Below, one piece after another: positions 14,226 through 24,430 of a stretch of DNA of 64,000 bases. Where the stretch lies: the NCBI RefSeq assembly GCF_965638725.1, contig NC_134956.1, forward strand, positions 25,169,047 to 25,233,046, in the 5' to 3' direction. Source of the stretch: Aptenodytes patagonicus (taxonomy: Eukaryota; Chordata; Aves; Sphenisciformes; Spheniscidae). The position numbers and the translations under genes are program-made. How positions within the stretch are numbered: position 1 is the first letter of the stretch; every line of letters starts with the position of its first letter. Under the pieces are notes generated by a model. The model ran no database searches. It saw nothing but the letters and a program-made list of their open reading frames with translations, and was not told where the DNA came from.

Positions 14226-15518
14226 CTGTCACCATGTAAACAAATTTTCTCGCAGCCTGATCTCGCCACAACGGTAAACATGGAGGGTTTCTACTGACTT
14301 CTGTAGGATTGGAGAGACTCAGTGATTTCTAGCTTGCTCCTCTGAAGCTCACGTCCCTTATTGCTTACCCCTTCAAGAACACTGCCATCCTTCACAGACT
14401 GCCTTTGTGGCATCAACGGACCACGTACTCCTAGTCACCTTCCTCGCCTACCCAGAGAGAAGGACTGCTACCAGGAGCACGCTTTACAGCAGAACAGCAT
14501 TACGGGCCAGACCCAAAGACGGAGTGAAATCTCATTTCTGCGCTGAGTCTCCCTCGAGTCACTGGGGAATTAGCTGTCTAAATACCTTCCTGGATATAGC
14601 ACTTCGTATTTTAAATGTTAATAGACCGGTGTTAGTCATGATTATTTTCCCTACTGAACAAAAGTTAGAAAAAACAGCATCTTCCCAACAGTCCTGGGGC
14701 ACTGAGGAAGCTCAAGGGAAGCGGGTGTCTTTCTGACATTGACTTCCAGTTACAACTAGGCTGTTAACTCTCTAAGCACCCTCCAGAAGTCTCAGCCACA
14801 ATGCCTCCTCTTGACCCACGTGGTAGAGACAGTTCAATCCTGTGAGGGGCTGAGGGGCTGATCGGCAGGGATGCTGAGCTTCAACCACAGCCAACAAGAA
14901 CTGCGGGTGCTTTCTCATCCTGTAAATAGGATTCCTGACTCCCAGTGACTCCTCTAAGAGCCGTGACCATGCCAAGGCTTCAGGACTGGGCTCCCAGTGT
15001 TTAACGCACTGAGTCTTTGTGGAATTAACTCAAAAGCCAGGACAACTACCAGATTTCCTGGCTGTCAGGCAGCTTGTACTTTGCCACCAGGGAAAAACTA
15101 TTCAACTTTGCTAGAGTAGGTCTATGAACCAGTGCATTAAGACTACATATTTTAACACAGCATGGAGACGCCACACTAAACACTTCGGTTACCATGGGAA
15201 ACCTTTCTCTCTTTGCCACTGGCATTGCACAGGGAAGCCCAAGCCCAAACGCTCTATCTTGCCTTTGAAATCAAACAGATGTTTTTACGATCTTTGATGG
15301 AGTTGAGTTATGCATCCTTCCCAGAGGAAGGGAAAAATGCAGTGTTAAAGCAGCCCTTTTTTCTTTCTTTCTTTTTTTTCCCAAGCATCGCATATCTTTA
15401 GTGAAAGGGAAAATAGGCGTCTTTATCTGGCGTTAACATTTACGGCCACTTGGTAACAAATTGTGACAATAGCAAACTTTTACCCTGAACGCAACGAAAC
15501 AAGGCGGCCTGTGTGTGC

Positions 15519-15532
15519 GTGCCCCCTGGCAG
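15519..15532 (-). promoter_or_regulatory. CTCF-like motif near the PLXND1 CpG island
   Basis: On the minus strand the sequence reads CTGCCAGGGGGCAC, which contains the CTCF core CCAGGGGGC with acceptable flanks. It lies at the left edge of the PLXND1 CpG island, just inside intron 1. Binding is inferred from the motif only. Confidence 0.45.
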
Positions 15533-16115
15533 GGCTGTCCGGCCGCGGCCGCGGGAGGGGACGTGGGAAGGGATCGGCTGGGCTGGCGATGCTCGCCGCC
15601 CTCCCGGCTGCGCAAGGGCACTCACCGGGGAGCGGGGACAGCGCGCCCGTGAGTCACCGCGGCTCACCGGGGACAGGGGCGTGGGAATAACGGCGTCCCC
15701 TGACAGACGGGGGGGTCTCCCCCGCAACGCGCACACAGACACACACACGTTCTCTGTTCGGCACGACCCCCCCGCACGCTTGGCTGCAGGGGGAAGCAGC
15801 CGGGACCCAACTGGCTTTGACGGCGTGACCCAGTGCGACACGGCTCCCGCGCGAGCGAGGACCGGCGCGGGGCACCGAGAGAGCGGAGGGGGAGCGCGGG
15901 GCGAGCGGGGCGCGGGGAGAGCGGGGAGAGCGGGGAGCCTCCGGCCGCGGGACGCGCTCCCGCCCGGGGAGGCGGCACGGCAGCAGCGACGGGACGGGGC
16001 CGCTGCTGCCCGACGGCCACCGGCTCCCCGCGCCCTTCCCGTCCCGGGACGCCCCGTCCCCGCTCCCCAACCCGCCCCGCCCGGGCGCCGGCAGGTGCCC
16101 GCTGCCCGCCCGTAC

Positions 16116-17462
16116 CTGTATGTTCCTCTTCTCGCAGGCCGGGCCGGTGCCCTGCACCACGCTGTCCAGCACGGTGACCATGCCGGCGCCCGGGCTGACG
16201 AAGCAGGAGTTGCGGGCAGCCCGGATCGTCTCCTCGATCTCGGCGAAGCGGAAGACGCAGAGGGCGGACTGCGGCCGCCCCCCTCCGCCGCCGCCGCCGG
16301 CCCCGGCCCGCTCGAAGACGCCGAAGAGCAGCTCCTCGGCGGGCGGCGGGCCCGGGGCGGGGGCCGAGGGGCTGCGCCAGGCCGCCCGCGCCGGGAAGAC
16401 GGAGACGAGGCGGGTGAAGGCGTCGGCGGCGCCGCCGCAGCGCAGCCCCAGCTGGATGTAAGACTCGGTCAGCTTCTTGGTCTCGCCGCTGCCGTTGAGG
16501 GTGGCCTCGGCCGCCTCGCCCAGGCAGATGCGGGCAAGCAGGCTGTGCGAGGGGCTCTCCTTGTCGCCCGCGTTGGCCTCGCTGTTGAGCGCCAGGTAGG
16601 CGTAGGGGCGGCGGGCGGGCGGCGCGGCGCCGCGCTGCAGGAAGGCGCGGACGAAGCTGAGCTTGTGCCGCGCCTTGGCGCCCTGCTTGATCTTGAAGAT
16701 GTTGTCGTCGGAGGGGTTGATGTCGAAGGTGAAGAGCTTGGCCAGGTCGCCGCGGGCGTTGAGGGCGCGGATGGCGATCTCGGGCGTGTTCTCGAAGCGG
16801 TGGTCCTCCAGGCTGCGGTTGCGGGGGAAGAAGGGGCTGCCGAAGCCGGTGTAGGTGGCGGCCACCAGCAGCCGCGCCCCGCCGCCGCCGCCGCGGCGCA
16901 GCACCAGTCCCACGGTGGAGGCGTTGGGGTGGTTGGCCGCCACGTTCAGCATGCTGGGGAAGACGGTGACCGGGTCGCTGCCGCCCGGCGGGAAGCGCAC
17001 GGCCACCGCCGAGATGTTGGCCATGCTGCGCAGCTGGCAGAGGCCCTGGTAGATGGAGCCGCAGACGACGAGGACGCCCTGCTCGGGGTCGGGCTGCAGG
17101 ATCTTGTTGTAGTTGTTGGTGAGCACCCTGGGGTGCTCGCAGGAGGCCTGCGGCAGCTGCGGCGCGTGGCAGAGCGGGCTGTCCAGCACCGGCCCCACCG
17201 CCGCCTCCGCCTCCAGCGCCAGCTCGCCCCCCGACAGCTGGAAGAGGCGGTTGACGGCCGCCAGGTAGACGCGGGAGCCGGGGCCGTCCAGGGCGAAGTT
17301 GTTGGTAGGGGTGGGCGAGAGGAACTTGCGCTGCACCTCCAGGCCGGCGGCGCGGCCGGGCAGCAGCGGCGGCAGCAGCAGCAGCAGCAGCAGCAGCGGC
17401 GGCAGCAGCGCGGGGGGCCGCGGCTCAGCGCCCGCCGCCGCCGGAGCCGGAGCCGGAGCCAT
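16116..17462 (-). CDS. PLXND1: Plexin-D1, coding exon 1 (signal peptide and most of sema domain)
   Basis: PLXND1 is a single-pass cell-surface receptor for class 3 semaphorins, notably SEMA3E. Signalling through its cytoplasmic GAP domain guides endothelial and neuronal growth. This exon encodes residues 1-449. Residues 1-40 form a signal peptide with a long leucine core. From about residue 41 the sema domain begins (LEVQRKF, then SPTPTNNFALDG and VYLAAVNRLFQLSG). Diagnostic stretches are DSPLCHAPQLPQASCEHPR, VVCGSIYQGLCQLR, PVTVFPSMLNVAANHPNAST, SLEDHRFENTPEIAIR and FTFDINPSDDN. NxS/T sequons lie at N149, N180, N215 and N323. The exon ends at ...GPACEKRNIQ with a phase-0 GTACGG donor, which matches the human exon structure. 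The start ATG at 17,462 has G at -3 and G at +4. Low-complexity inserts occur at residues 358-377 and 385-395. The rest of the protein lies beyond the left edge. Confidence 0.96.
17373..17396 (-). repeat. PLXND1: (CTG)8 tract encoding leucines of the PLXND1 signal peptide
   Basis: Eight uninterrupted CAG units on the plus strand read as CTG (Leu) on the coding strand and build the hydrophobic core of the signal peptide at about residues 23-30. More CAG/CGG-type triplets flank the pure run on both sides. A triplet tract of this kind can change length by slippage, which here would alter only the number of leucines. Confidence 0.9.
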
Positions 17463-17496
17463 CCCGCCGCCCGCGCCGCCGCGCCGCAGAGTGCAT
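17425..17496 (-). promoter_or_regulatory. Short upstream ORF overlapping the PLXND1 start
   Basis: An ATG at 17,496-17,494, 34 nt upstream of the PLXND1 start and in another frame, opens a 23-codon reading frame that stops at TGA (17,427-17,425), inside the PLXND1 coding region. Its context is weak, with C at -3. If included in the transcript it could modestly lower initiation at the main start. The transcription start is not known from sequence. Confidence 0.45.
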
Positions 17497-17760
17497 GAGC
17501 CCGCCGCCGAGCGGCAGGAGGGGCCGGGCCGCGGGACCGCTTCCTGCGGAGGCAGCGCGCCCGCCGCCGAGCGACGCCCGCGGGAAGTGGCGGCCGCGGC
17601 GGGTGCGCGGCGCTGCGCGGCTGGGGGCGGCGGGGCGCGCTCACGGCCGCGCCTCCCTCCCTCCGCCCGCCCCCGCCCCCGCCCTCTCGGCGTTACTCAC
17701 TGGGTCCCGGTGCGGGCCCGTCATGTGAGTGTGATGAAGTTACCGGCGTTCCCCCGCGCC
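17463..17760 (-). promoter_or_regulatory. PLXND1: PLXND1 5' UTR and core promoter region
   Basis: This GC-rich stretch immediately upstream of the start codon holds several CCGCCC/CCCCGCCC GC boxes at about 17,660-17,690, candidate Sp1/KLF sites. No TATA or CAAT box is obvious. A sequence fitting a splice donor (CCCA followed by GTGAGTAA) lies at 17,704-17,693, but I see no matching acceptor before the start codon, so an untranslated spliced exon is unsupported. The exact transcription start cannot be placed. Confidence 0.5.
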
Positions 17761-19559
17761 GCCGGCCGGCCGCGCACCGGGCGGGACGGCGGCCCCCCCC
17801 GGCTCGGGAGCGGCGCCTCCGCTGCCGACAGCGCGCCTCCTCCGGGCTTTCCGCCCTTCTCTCCGCCGTCTCCTTCACGTTTTCGAGCAGAACGGGCCGG
17901 GGGGTGGTGGGCGGGGGAAGAAGCACTTTTCCCAGCCGCGGAGCAAGCACGGCGAGCCGGAATAGAGATTCCCCCGCAGCCCCCCGCCAGCCGGGCTCGG
18001 GGCAGGGACGCGAGGAAGCGGCGGTCGGGCTGGCCGACCCCAGGACAGGCAGCGCCTGGAGTGGACAAATACGACAAGAACGTAAGGGGAGGGGGTCCCC
18101 CGGGTGTCCCCCCACCTCCCCCGCAGCACGGAAGCAGCCGCGCCGGGGGCTGGCGGGCCCGTCCCGTCCGGGCGGCCGCGCTCGCTGCGGGCTGCGCGCT
18201 TGGGGGGAGCGGGGGGGTTGGGGCTCTCAGCGCGGCCCCGGGACGCTGCCCGCCACGGCCACGGCCTCGGGTCGCCCCCCGGCCCCGCTGCCGCCCGCCC
18301 GGCGGGACGTCTCCCCGGGGAACCGGGCGGGGGGCGAAGCGCGGGCTGCCGCCGGGCTCCACCCCCAGAGGAGCTTTGCCCGCACGCCTTGCCAAAAGCC
18401 GAGTTCAAAATAGGACTGTGCATCTCCTCTGCCCTCCAACGGGCTCTTTTTTAACTGTGAAAAAAAAAAAGACACAGAGAAAGAAGTGATGATATTCCCA
18501 AATTCCACCCGCTGGAATCCACAGCAGGGGGAGCAGCCTCGAGGTAGTGCAGCCTCTGATCCACCCTCCCTTATTGGCGTGGGAGCGCTCTACCTGCATG
18601 GGTGAAGGTGTCAGTTCACATCCACTGCAGTTCTTCATCGTCTGCGGGCATCTGAACTTACCCCCTCGTCGTGGAGGGTAATGCACTCCGAGACCAAGGA
18701 GTGCTACCGGGCGAGGCTCTACAGAGAAAGTCAGGATCTGTCCTGGGACGGGAGACTGTCTGGGGCCACACTCTGCAGCAGATGCTTTGTTTGCCCATGT
18801 AGCTTATGTCCCTGCCATCTAAGTGAAAGAGCCCTGAGTGGTTGCCCAGACCAGCACTCGCCTCCTGCCGCACCATCACAACACGGGGCACAGCCGTAGA
18901 CTCAGAGTGCACCCAGGAGGGACCTGGCTCCTTGGGCAGCACATCCAGGTCCTCATGCAAAAGGAGGCACGGGTGGGCTCCAGCGCACAGCAGATACCCT
19001 GGTCATGGTGCTTGCAGCACTGTGTGGATGCTTCAAGCCGAAGCGACAGCAGAGCTGACAGCCAAGTGGAGCGGTTATAGGATGTGGGCACAGCATCCTT
19101 GTCTCAAGCCTGAGCTTCCACTAAGAGCAGAAACCTAGCTGGAGCACCCACACGGTGGAGAAAAGCAAAGGGGAAGCTTGTAGGCTTGGTACAGCAGTAC
19201 ATCAGTACAGTGACACAGGTCCCCTTGTAAGGGTTGAGCCTGGAGGCACCTTGCCATCGACAAATAGCCAGCAGCATTTAAAGCAAGGGTGGGAAATCGA
19301 GGCTGGTATTTGGTCAAAACCGCCTGGAAGTGCTCCGCAGGCAAGCCCTGGAAAGCTGTCCTCCCCCTCCCTGTCCCCAAGCATTGCCGCACTGCCCTGC
19401 CTGTTCTTGTGGCACATGTCTTCGTTTATACAAAATATGTTAGCGAGGCTGATGAGGATTCGGCACGACTTCTTTTCTGGAGAGAAAAATCCTCTGTTGT
19501 TGTCTAATCTCATTTCTACACCTGCCAATTTCCCTCACCCCCTTCCTGTCCTCCTCGCC

Positions 19560-19945
19560 CTCTTCAGAGCACTAATTAATACATAACGGCCTTGGCCATG
19601 CCACGTCCACCGAAAATGTGCATTGAATTAAATGCTGTGCTTTCATGCTATCTAACTCATTGTCTCTGCTAATCATATCCTTAATTAATAGAGGTATTAG
19701 CTGTTTTTAAATGTGGGACTCCCAGTTGTTGGTTTTTTTTTTTTAAATTACAAGTTAGCAAGTTTTAAATGTGATCATGTCTTTAATTGCATAGAAATAA
19801 ACCCCCATGATCCCAAACCCTTAATCTGCCTATTTTAGGATTTCTTATGGCTGCTTATCCTGATAGTAGAGCATCTTCCATGTGAAATCAGCTTTTTAAG
19901 GCATATCGAATTAGGTTCCAGATTACAGTCAGTTAAAAAAAAAAT
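19560..19945. promoter_or_regulatory. AT-rich block dense in homeodomain-type motifs, candidate enhancer
   Basis: The block holds many TAAT/ATTA cores, including CTAATTAATAC, CTTAATTAATAG and CTAATCATATCC. It shows little simple-repeat structure apart from one T-run at about 19,730. That texture is common in conserved non-coding enhancers near developmental genes. It lies about 2 kb upstream of the PLXND1 start. The call is by composition only; conservation was not tested. Confidence 0.3.
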
Positions 19946-20121
19946 TAGGCCAAAGAACATAGAAAAATGTGTGACTTACCCAAAGGTATCCACCACTAGC
20001 TTTGTCAGAAAAAATCCACCAGGAGCTCTGACTCCCATTTCCTATGCCGAGCAGTTATCTACACCGATACAATTAAAGCCAAAATATTGGTGGTATTGAA
20101 GGATTATTTGACAAAGATTTT

Positions 20122-20142
20122 ATTGTTGTTGTTGTTGTTGTT
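20122..20142. repeat. (GTT)n microsatellite
   Basis: Seven consecutive TTG/GTT triplets with no interruption. No coding context. Confidence 0.9.
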
Positions 20143-21799
20143 AGGAAACAATCCTCTGGTAAGATGCTTTGAGGGGAATATTTTCCAGAAATTATTTCCC
20201 ACCCCTATTATCTGGGCTGTTAGAAGCTCCAGTGAGTATTTCAGGGTAATGCTCCTAATGGAGTAGTAGAGGTTTTTAAACCTCTCATACACAGATCTCA
20301 CCATTATTTTTTGTTCAGGAAGAAAAACAAGGTCAAAATTAAACCACATGCCTCTTGCTGTAGACCATCACCCCCCTGCCAAAGTCCCTTCCTGTTTGAC
20401 TCCTGCACAGGTTTAAAGATAACAGCCTTTCAGACATCTCTGTAGGGGAGAGGGGCTGTGTGCACAAGAACTCAAAAACACTTTAATTATTAATAAATAT
20501 ATTTACACGAGAACAGTTTCCCTTTAGGGGAAACATGAGTTACTCATGCAATTACTCAGGTTATATTGACTCAACACTGTCAAAAAACAGGATCTAATCA
20601 TGTTAATACAGGGAGTATAAACATCTATTTATTTAGCGGGCTTTATCTGCAAGGTAACCATAAAGCGCTCTGCAGATTTGGGAAGAAAGTTTGCCCTCGC
20701 ATGCCAGAGATGGCCAGGTTTGACTCAGCAGCTCTCAGCGAACACTGGCAGCTGGCAGCAGGGCAGAGGTGAGGCGCTGCCTGTGGGATGGGCATGCGGG
20801 ACCACTGCTGCCTTGATGCCCGTCGGCGGGGACCCCCTGGGGACTGCCTGCGCGCAGAGGCACGGAGGACTGGCTCAGGAGCTGGCACCTGGGAGAAGAG
20901 CAATGCACTTCGTGTCCTTGCTTGTGATACTGAGCACATCGGGAAGGTTTGACTGGGCGGCATGGGCCGGCACGTGGAGCGGCCACCTCTCCTCTGCCCT
21001 GCATGGCCCTGCTGCAGAGACGAGCCCTGGGGAGCCAGCCACTGCAGAGGGGCTGCTTGGCGCCCCAGCAGAGGAAAAGCCAACACACAGCCTCAGCCAC
21101 CCAGGAGCTGCCCCAGCTGCCGCTGCGCAGCAGGTCAGAAGGTCCCTCTGCTCCTACCCAGGCAGCCAGTCCTCTTTTTTTTTTTTTTCATCTCCTTCAC
21201 TCTTTGCCTCTAAGTGTGCTATTTGGGTCATTTTTCTATATGATTGCAGCGCAGGTTGGCAGGAGACCATAAGGTGCATTCACAAACGCTTAGCAGACAC
21301 GTGTTTTGAATCCTTCTGGCTGCTCGCTTTCCCTCTCAGAAACCTATAGTGATAGAAAATGGCCATTGAATAGCTGTACTGGATCAGAGCAAGGGTCCAA
21401 CTCATGCCTTCCCCATCCTGAGAGAGGCCGCTAGCAGTTTTCTGAGAGAAGAGGGTAAGAGGTAGGTGAGAGCGGAGCAGTCCCACTTGGTCTCCACCAG
21501 CCCAGCCCAGAGCCGGACAGGACAGGGCTCTCTCTGGGAGCTGAGGAGGCGCTGAGAAGCACTTAGACACAGAGAAATCATTGCCTGAACAAGAGCTGTT
21601 CCCTGATCACCACACTCATCTGATGCTCTCCAGTCCTGCCTGCCACCCTGCCTTTGTCCAGTCAGTTGTTAGTGCCTTGTGTCATCAGGCTAGATGCATC
21701 AGCAAAGTGCTCGCTAAGGCACTTCAGGGCACTCAGAAATAATAGAGGGCTTGGAAATAGACTGATTAGCAATCCTCGGTATATTTTTGGATGAGCGTG

Positions 21800-21954
21800 G
21801 ACCGAGTCCCTGTTTTATTGTTATTAACCTGTATTGCAGGCACTGCTCATGGAGAAGGAGGCCAGATTGTCATTACTGTTATTACTAATGATTTAGCACA
21901 CTGCGAGTCTGCTAGGTGCTTAGCAGAAAGATTAAGGCAAGGTCCCTTCCCGTC
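21800..21954. mobile_element. Probable ancient interspersed-repeat relic
   Basis: The sequence has the order 'ttgttattaacctgtattgc', then 'gtctgctaggtgctta', then 'aggtcccttcc'. This resembles a widespread old amniote repeat (a MIR or L3/CR1-type tail) that typically reads 'ttattatttgtattgcagta' followed by 'gtgctaggcgctgtacaaac' and 'acagtccctgcc'. A word like the expected closing 'aatctaa' occurs at about 21,993, beyond the inserted LTR-like remnant. Divergence is high and the assignment is tentative. Confidence 0.35.
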
Positions 21955-21984
21955 TGTCCTGGTTTCGGCAGTTAAACCACGACA
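21955..21984. mobile_element. 30-bp LTR-like remnant with 5-bp target-site duplication
   Basis: The unit starts TGTCCTGGTTTCGGC and ends AGTTAAACCACGACA. Its outer 11 bp are imperfect inverted repeats with one mismatch, it begins TG and ends CA, and CCGTC flanks it on both sides (21,950-21,954 and 21,985-21,989). TG...CA ends plus a short direct duplication are the signature of LTR integration. I recall TGTCCTGGTTTCGGCTGG and TGTCGTGGTTTAA as terminal sequences of LTR repeats in bird genomes. The interior is almost wholly missing, so this may be an internally deleted LTR. It has no coding content. Confidence 0.55.
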
Positions 21985-21989
21985 CCGTC

Positions 21990-24430
21990 CTTTAATCTAA
22001 GCACATGCTCTGGTGTGGTCTCAGGCTTCACTGCAAATGGCTGTAGCAGGAATCACACCAGCGCAGCATGCTCCGCTGCCACCCTGCTGCTGGCCTCCAA
22101 CCCTGGTTTGAGCAAGGAGGAGAGGGATTTATGGGGACCTGAGGCACTTTCTGAGTAAAATCACGCTTTTTTTTCCTTAAGCCTCTTTGTTTTCAAAGAT
22201 GAACCTTTCCCAGTGTAATATAGAGCATTGCTCCCTTCAGAGTATGTAATGCAGTCATAACCTTGTCTGCAGCGTGCAGCCAGCTGACGTGTTCACCGTG
22301 AGGGATTCGCCTCCAGAGAGGAGCTGTGCAGACAGAGGTTGTGAGCATGAAAAGGTCTCCTTCTAGGTTAATGACAGATTCGGTGCTGGTGAAAGTTCAC
22401 ACACACAGTAACGGCAGGATTTTCCAGACCAGGAGGTTTATCACAAGGCAATGAGAAAATGTGTCTTTTGTAGCCTGTGCTGGGGTTTGACCCGGGCGCT
22501 GTGTGTGGAAAGCTAGGATGCAAAAGCAGCAGGTTCCCCAGTTTCCCGCAGGTCTCCTCAGTGACCTGTTGCTTTTATTTTCCTTAGAGGCTTAGAAAGG
22601 GCTTGGCACTCACTCCCCCCAGCTTCACACTAGTCAGGGCTGGAAACATGGCTGGTGAGCTCAAATGCATCTCCAGCTCTGCTCTGCAGGAAATTTAGCA
22701 TGTGCTGGGGCTAGTGGTCGGACGAAGACACAAACCCTTCGAGCCCCAGCCTCGCTACACTAACAGTCTCTCATCCATACCTGTCCCTTGTCAATGCAGA
22801 CTGTGAGGCATCGCAGACAGGCATGGGTGCAGGTGTGCATGGCAGAGTAAGTCCCTGCTTTGGCTGGATCCTGACCAGCACCAGCCTGAGGGGGTTTCTG
22901 GCCGGATGATCAGACTTGATGCAACTACAGGGTAAAGGAGGGTTTCATCCAATCCTGCTATGACCTTCAGGGAAACTGAGGTGCATGGCACCTCTCTGAG
23001 CTTCAGAGGCATGTCAGATAAAGGGTGTATCAAGACTGAGCGCCCCGACTGACATCCTGTGAGGACAGCACAGGTGTGTTTCTTGGAGCACAGAGACAGG
23101 AGGATGCAAGCCCCCAGCACCCTGGTGCACAGGCGCTGCTCTGTGGGTCCCATCCCAACACCAGCCTCAACACCCCACTGGGACCGGGCAGCTGCTTCCC
23201 ACCAGGTCCCAAGAGCTGCAAATGCCGCTGCCCAGCTCGTGACACACCGCAGCCGGGCTGCCAGCTGGCAGAGCGCTGGGATCCAAGGGTGCAGGACCGC
23301 AGGCACAGGACAGGCGAGGGAGCAGCCTCATGGGGAAGCGGCAGGGCTGGCACAGTCGCTGTGGGCAGTGGTGGTTTTAGCACAGTTTTGCCTGGACTGA
23401 CTGAGCAGGGGCTTGTTAAGCCCCCCAAGGGCTGCAGGGCCCTGCCCACCCACACCACTAAAACTCCTGCTGGAGCAGCAGCAGCGCCCGACACAACAGG
23501 GGCCGGCCATGTCTACTCTGCATCAGGCCGTCCACACAGGCCCTGTGCGTCTTGACTGCATTCCAGCAGTGTAGGATGCAGTACTTGGCTCCAAGCAAAG
23601 GAAGTGAACACAACATAAAGCAGAGCATCCCCTTGTGGGATTCACAGTGGGGGCCATGCTGATTGTTCAAAACAAAGCATGGCTGCGTTGGAAGTGAGCC
23701 TGGTTTTTACCCTGGGACTCACACATGAAGGCCCTAGCTGACCCAAACAGCAAAGCCCTGCAATAACAACCAGCGAGGCTGATCCTACCAGCTTTGTTCA
23801 AACATCCTCCACCAAAGTCCGGAGGAAGTTTGTCCTTATGAAGTCAGGCATGGTCGTGCCGCACTCTTTGCAATATGCTAACTTTCCAGTGAGCAGTTGC
23901 TCAATACGTGCTTAAGTAGACAGGCCACCACTACCCGTTAACCAAAACAAATGGGAAAGGGGGAAAGCTTACAACACAACAATTGCTTTCAATTAGAGGA
24001 AATATCTATTGCCAAAATATGTCAGCAGGATTTGACAGACTACATTTTTAACTGTGTACTACTGAAGAACTGGCTGCACTAAAATGCAACTTAAACTAAA
24101 CAGGGATTTAATCCCCTTCCCTTCCTTCCCACAGTATGATCACCAGGCTGTAAGTATATTATTACAGCCCACATTGCCCTTGTTAATTCCAACCAGTTTA
24201 ACTTACCTCAGTGGCTTCAACATTATTCTCTCCGATGTTCACTGGGCTTGTTGAGGCTTCAGTGTTGATGCTTATTATGTGCTTTGAAGTGAAAGGGTTA
24301 AATGTGGTTAATCATAAAATTATTGTTTGCTTTGCACATCTTAATACAAACCTAAGCATTTTTGTTAAAATCTCATAATTGCTTTAAAAGATATACCATG
24401 TTGCACTGAGCTCTGAGTCAACTCTGTATT
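21990..24430. other. Intergenic DNA, no gene seen
   Basis: Only short unrelated ORFs occur in this stretch. From about 23,940 it becomes AT-rich with candidate regulatory texture, listed separately. A weak MIR-like word ('gggaaactgaggtgca') occurs at about 22,970 but is too short to call. Confidence 0.55.
23940..24390. promoter_or_regulatory. AT-rich non-repetitive block, candidate enhancer
   Basis: The sequence is rich in words such as CAATTG, TCAATTAGAGG, GTTAATTCC, GTGGTTAATCATAAAATTA and CATAATTGC, with few simple repeats. It resembles conserved non-coding sequence in texture. The call is based on composition and motif density only, so confidence is low. Confidence 0.28.

Larger units (their letters stand above)
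1..16115 (-). other. PLXND1: PLXND1 intron 1 (5' part; continues past the left edge)
   Basis: Everything left of the exon 1 splice donor at 16,115-16,114 is inferred to be intron 1 of PLXND1, read right to left. I looked on the minus strand for the next plexin-D1 segment, the end of the sema domain followed by the PSI domain, and saw no matching open frame, so exon 2 must lie beyond the left edge. The stretch is mixed GC with many short chance ORFs and no recognisable protein. Its identifiable content is a CR1 LINE fragment, two MIR-like relics, an A-rich tract, a short tandem duplication and one small hairpin, listed separately. Between these I see nothing I can name. A first intron longer than 16 kb is a likely home for enhancers, but the sequence alone does not locate them. 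Confidence 0.8.
15530..18400. promoter_or_regulatory. PLXND1: CpG island spanning PLXND1 promoter and exon 1
   Basis: GC content and CpG frequency rise sharply at about 15.53 kb and fall at about 18.4 kb, where sequence of ordinary composition resumes. The island covers the start of intron 1, the whole of coding exon 1, the 5' UTR and the upstream promoter. GC boxes cluster at about 17,660-17,690, and no TATA box is evident near the expected start. This is the typical layout of a broad, TATA-less developmental promoter. Because the island extends about 900 bp upstream of the start codon, divergent plus-strand transcription is possible but not shown. Confidence 0.85.
18401..21730. other. Intergenic DNA upstream of PLXND1, no gene seen
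   Basis: No conserved protein or RNA gene is recognisable. The only ORFs are short and look like chance. Content of note is an AT-rich homeobox-motif-dense block at about 19,560-19,945, a GTT microsatellite at 20,122-20,142, a T-run at about 21,174-21,188, and otherwise unremarkable sequence. Confidence 0.6.

Noticed and set aside
1..15500. Search for PLXND1 exon 2 and later exons on the minus strand
   Set aside because: No frame matching the end of the sema domain, PSI or IPT regions was seen; they lie outside the window.
15513..17498. 661-codon plus-strand open frame across PLXND1 exon 1
   Set aside because: It is antisense to a clear plexin exon in a CpG island, where stop codons are rare; it shows no domain and is Arg/Gly/Ala-biased as expected from composition.
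17693..17706. Strong splice-donor-like sequence in the PLXND1 5' region (minus strand), suggesting an extra untranslated exon
   Set aside because: No convincing acceptor lies between it and the start codon, and human PLXND1 as I recall it begins in the coding exon.
22960..23030. Short MIR-like word 'gggaaactgaggtgca'
   Set aside because: The similarity does not extend far enough on either side to support a repeat call.
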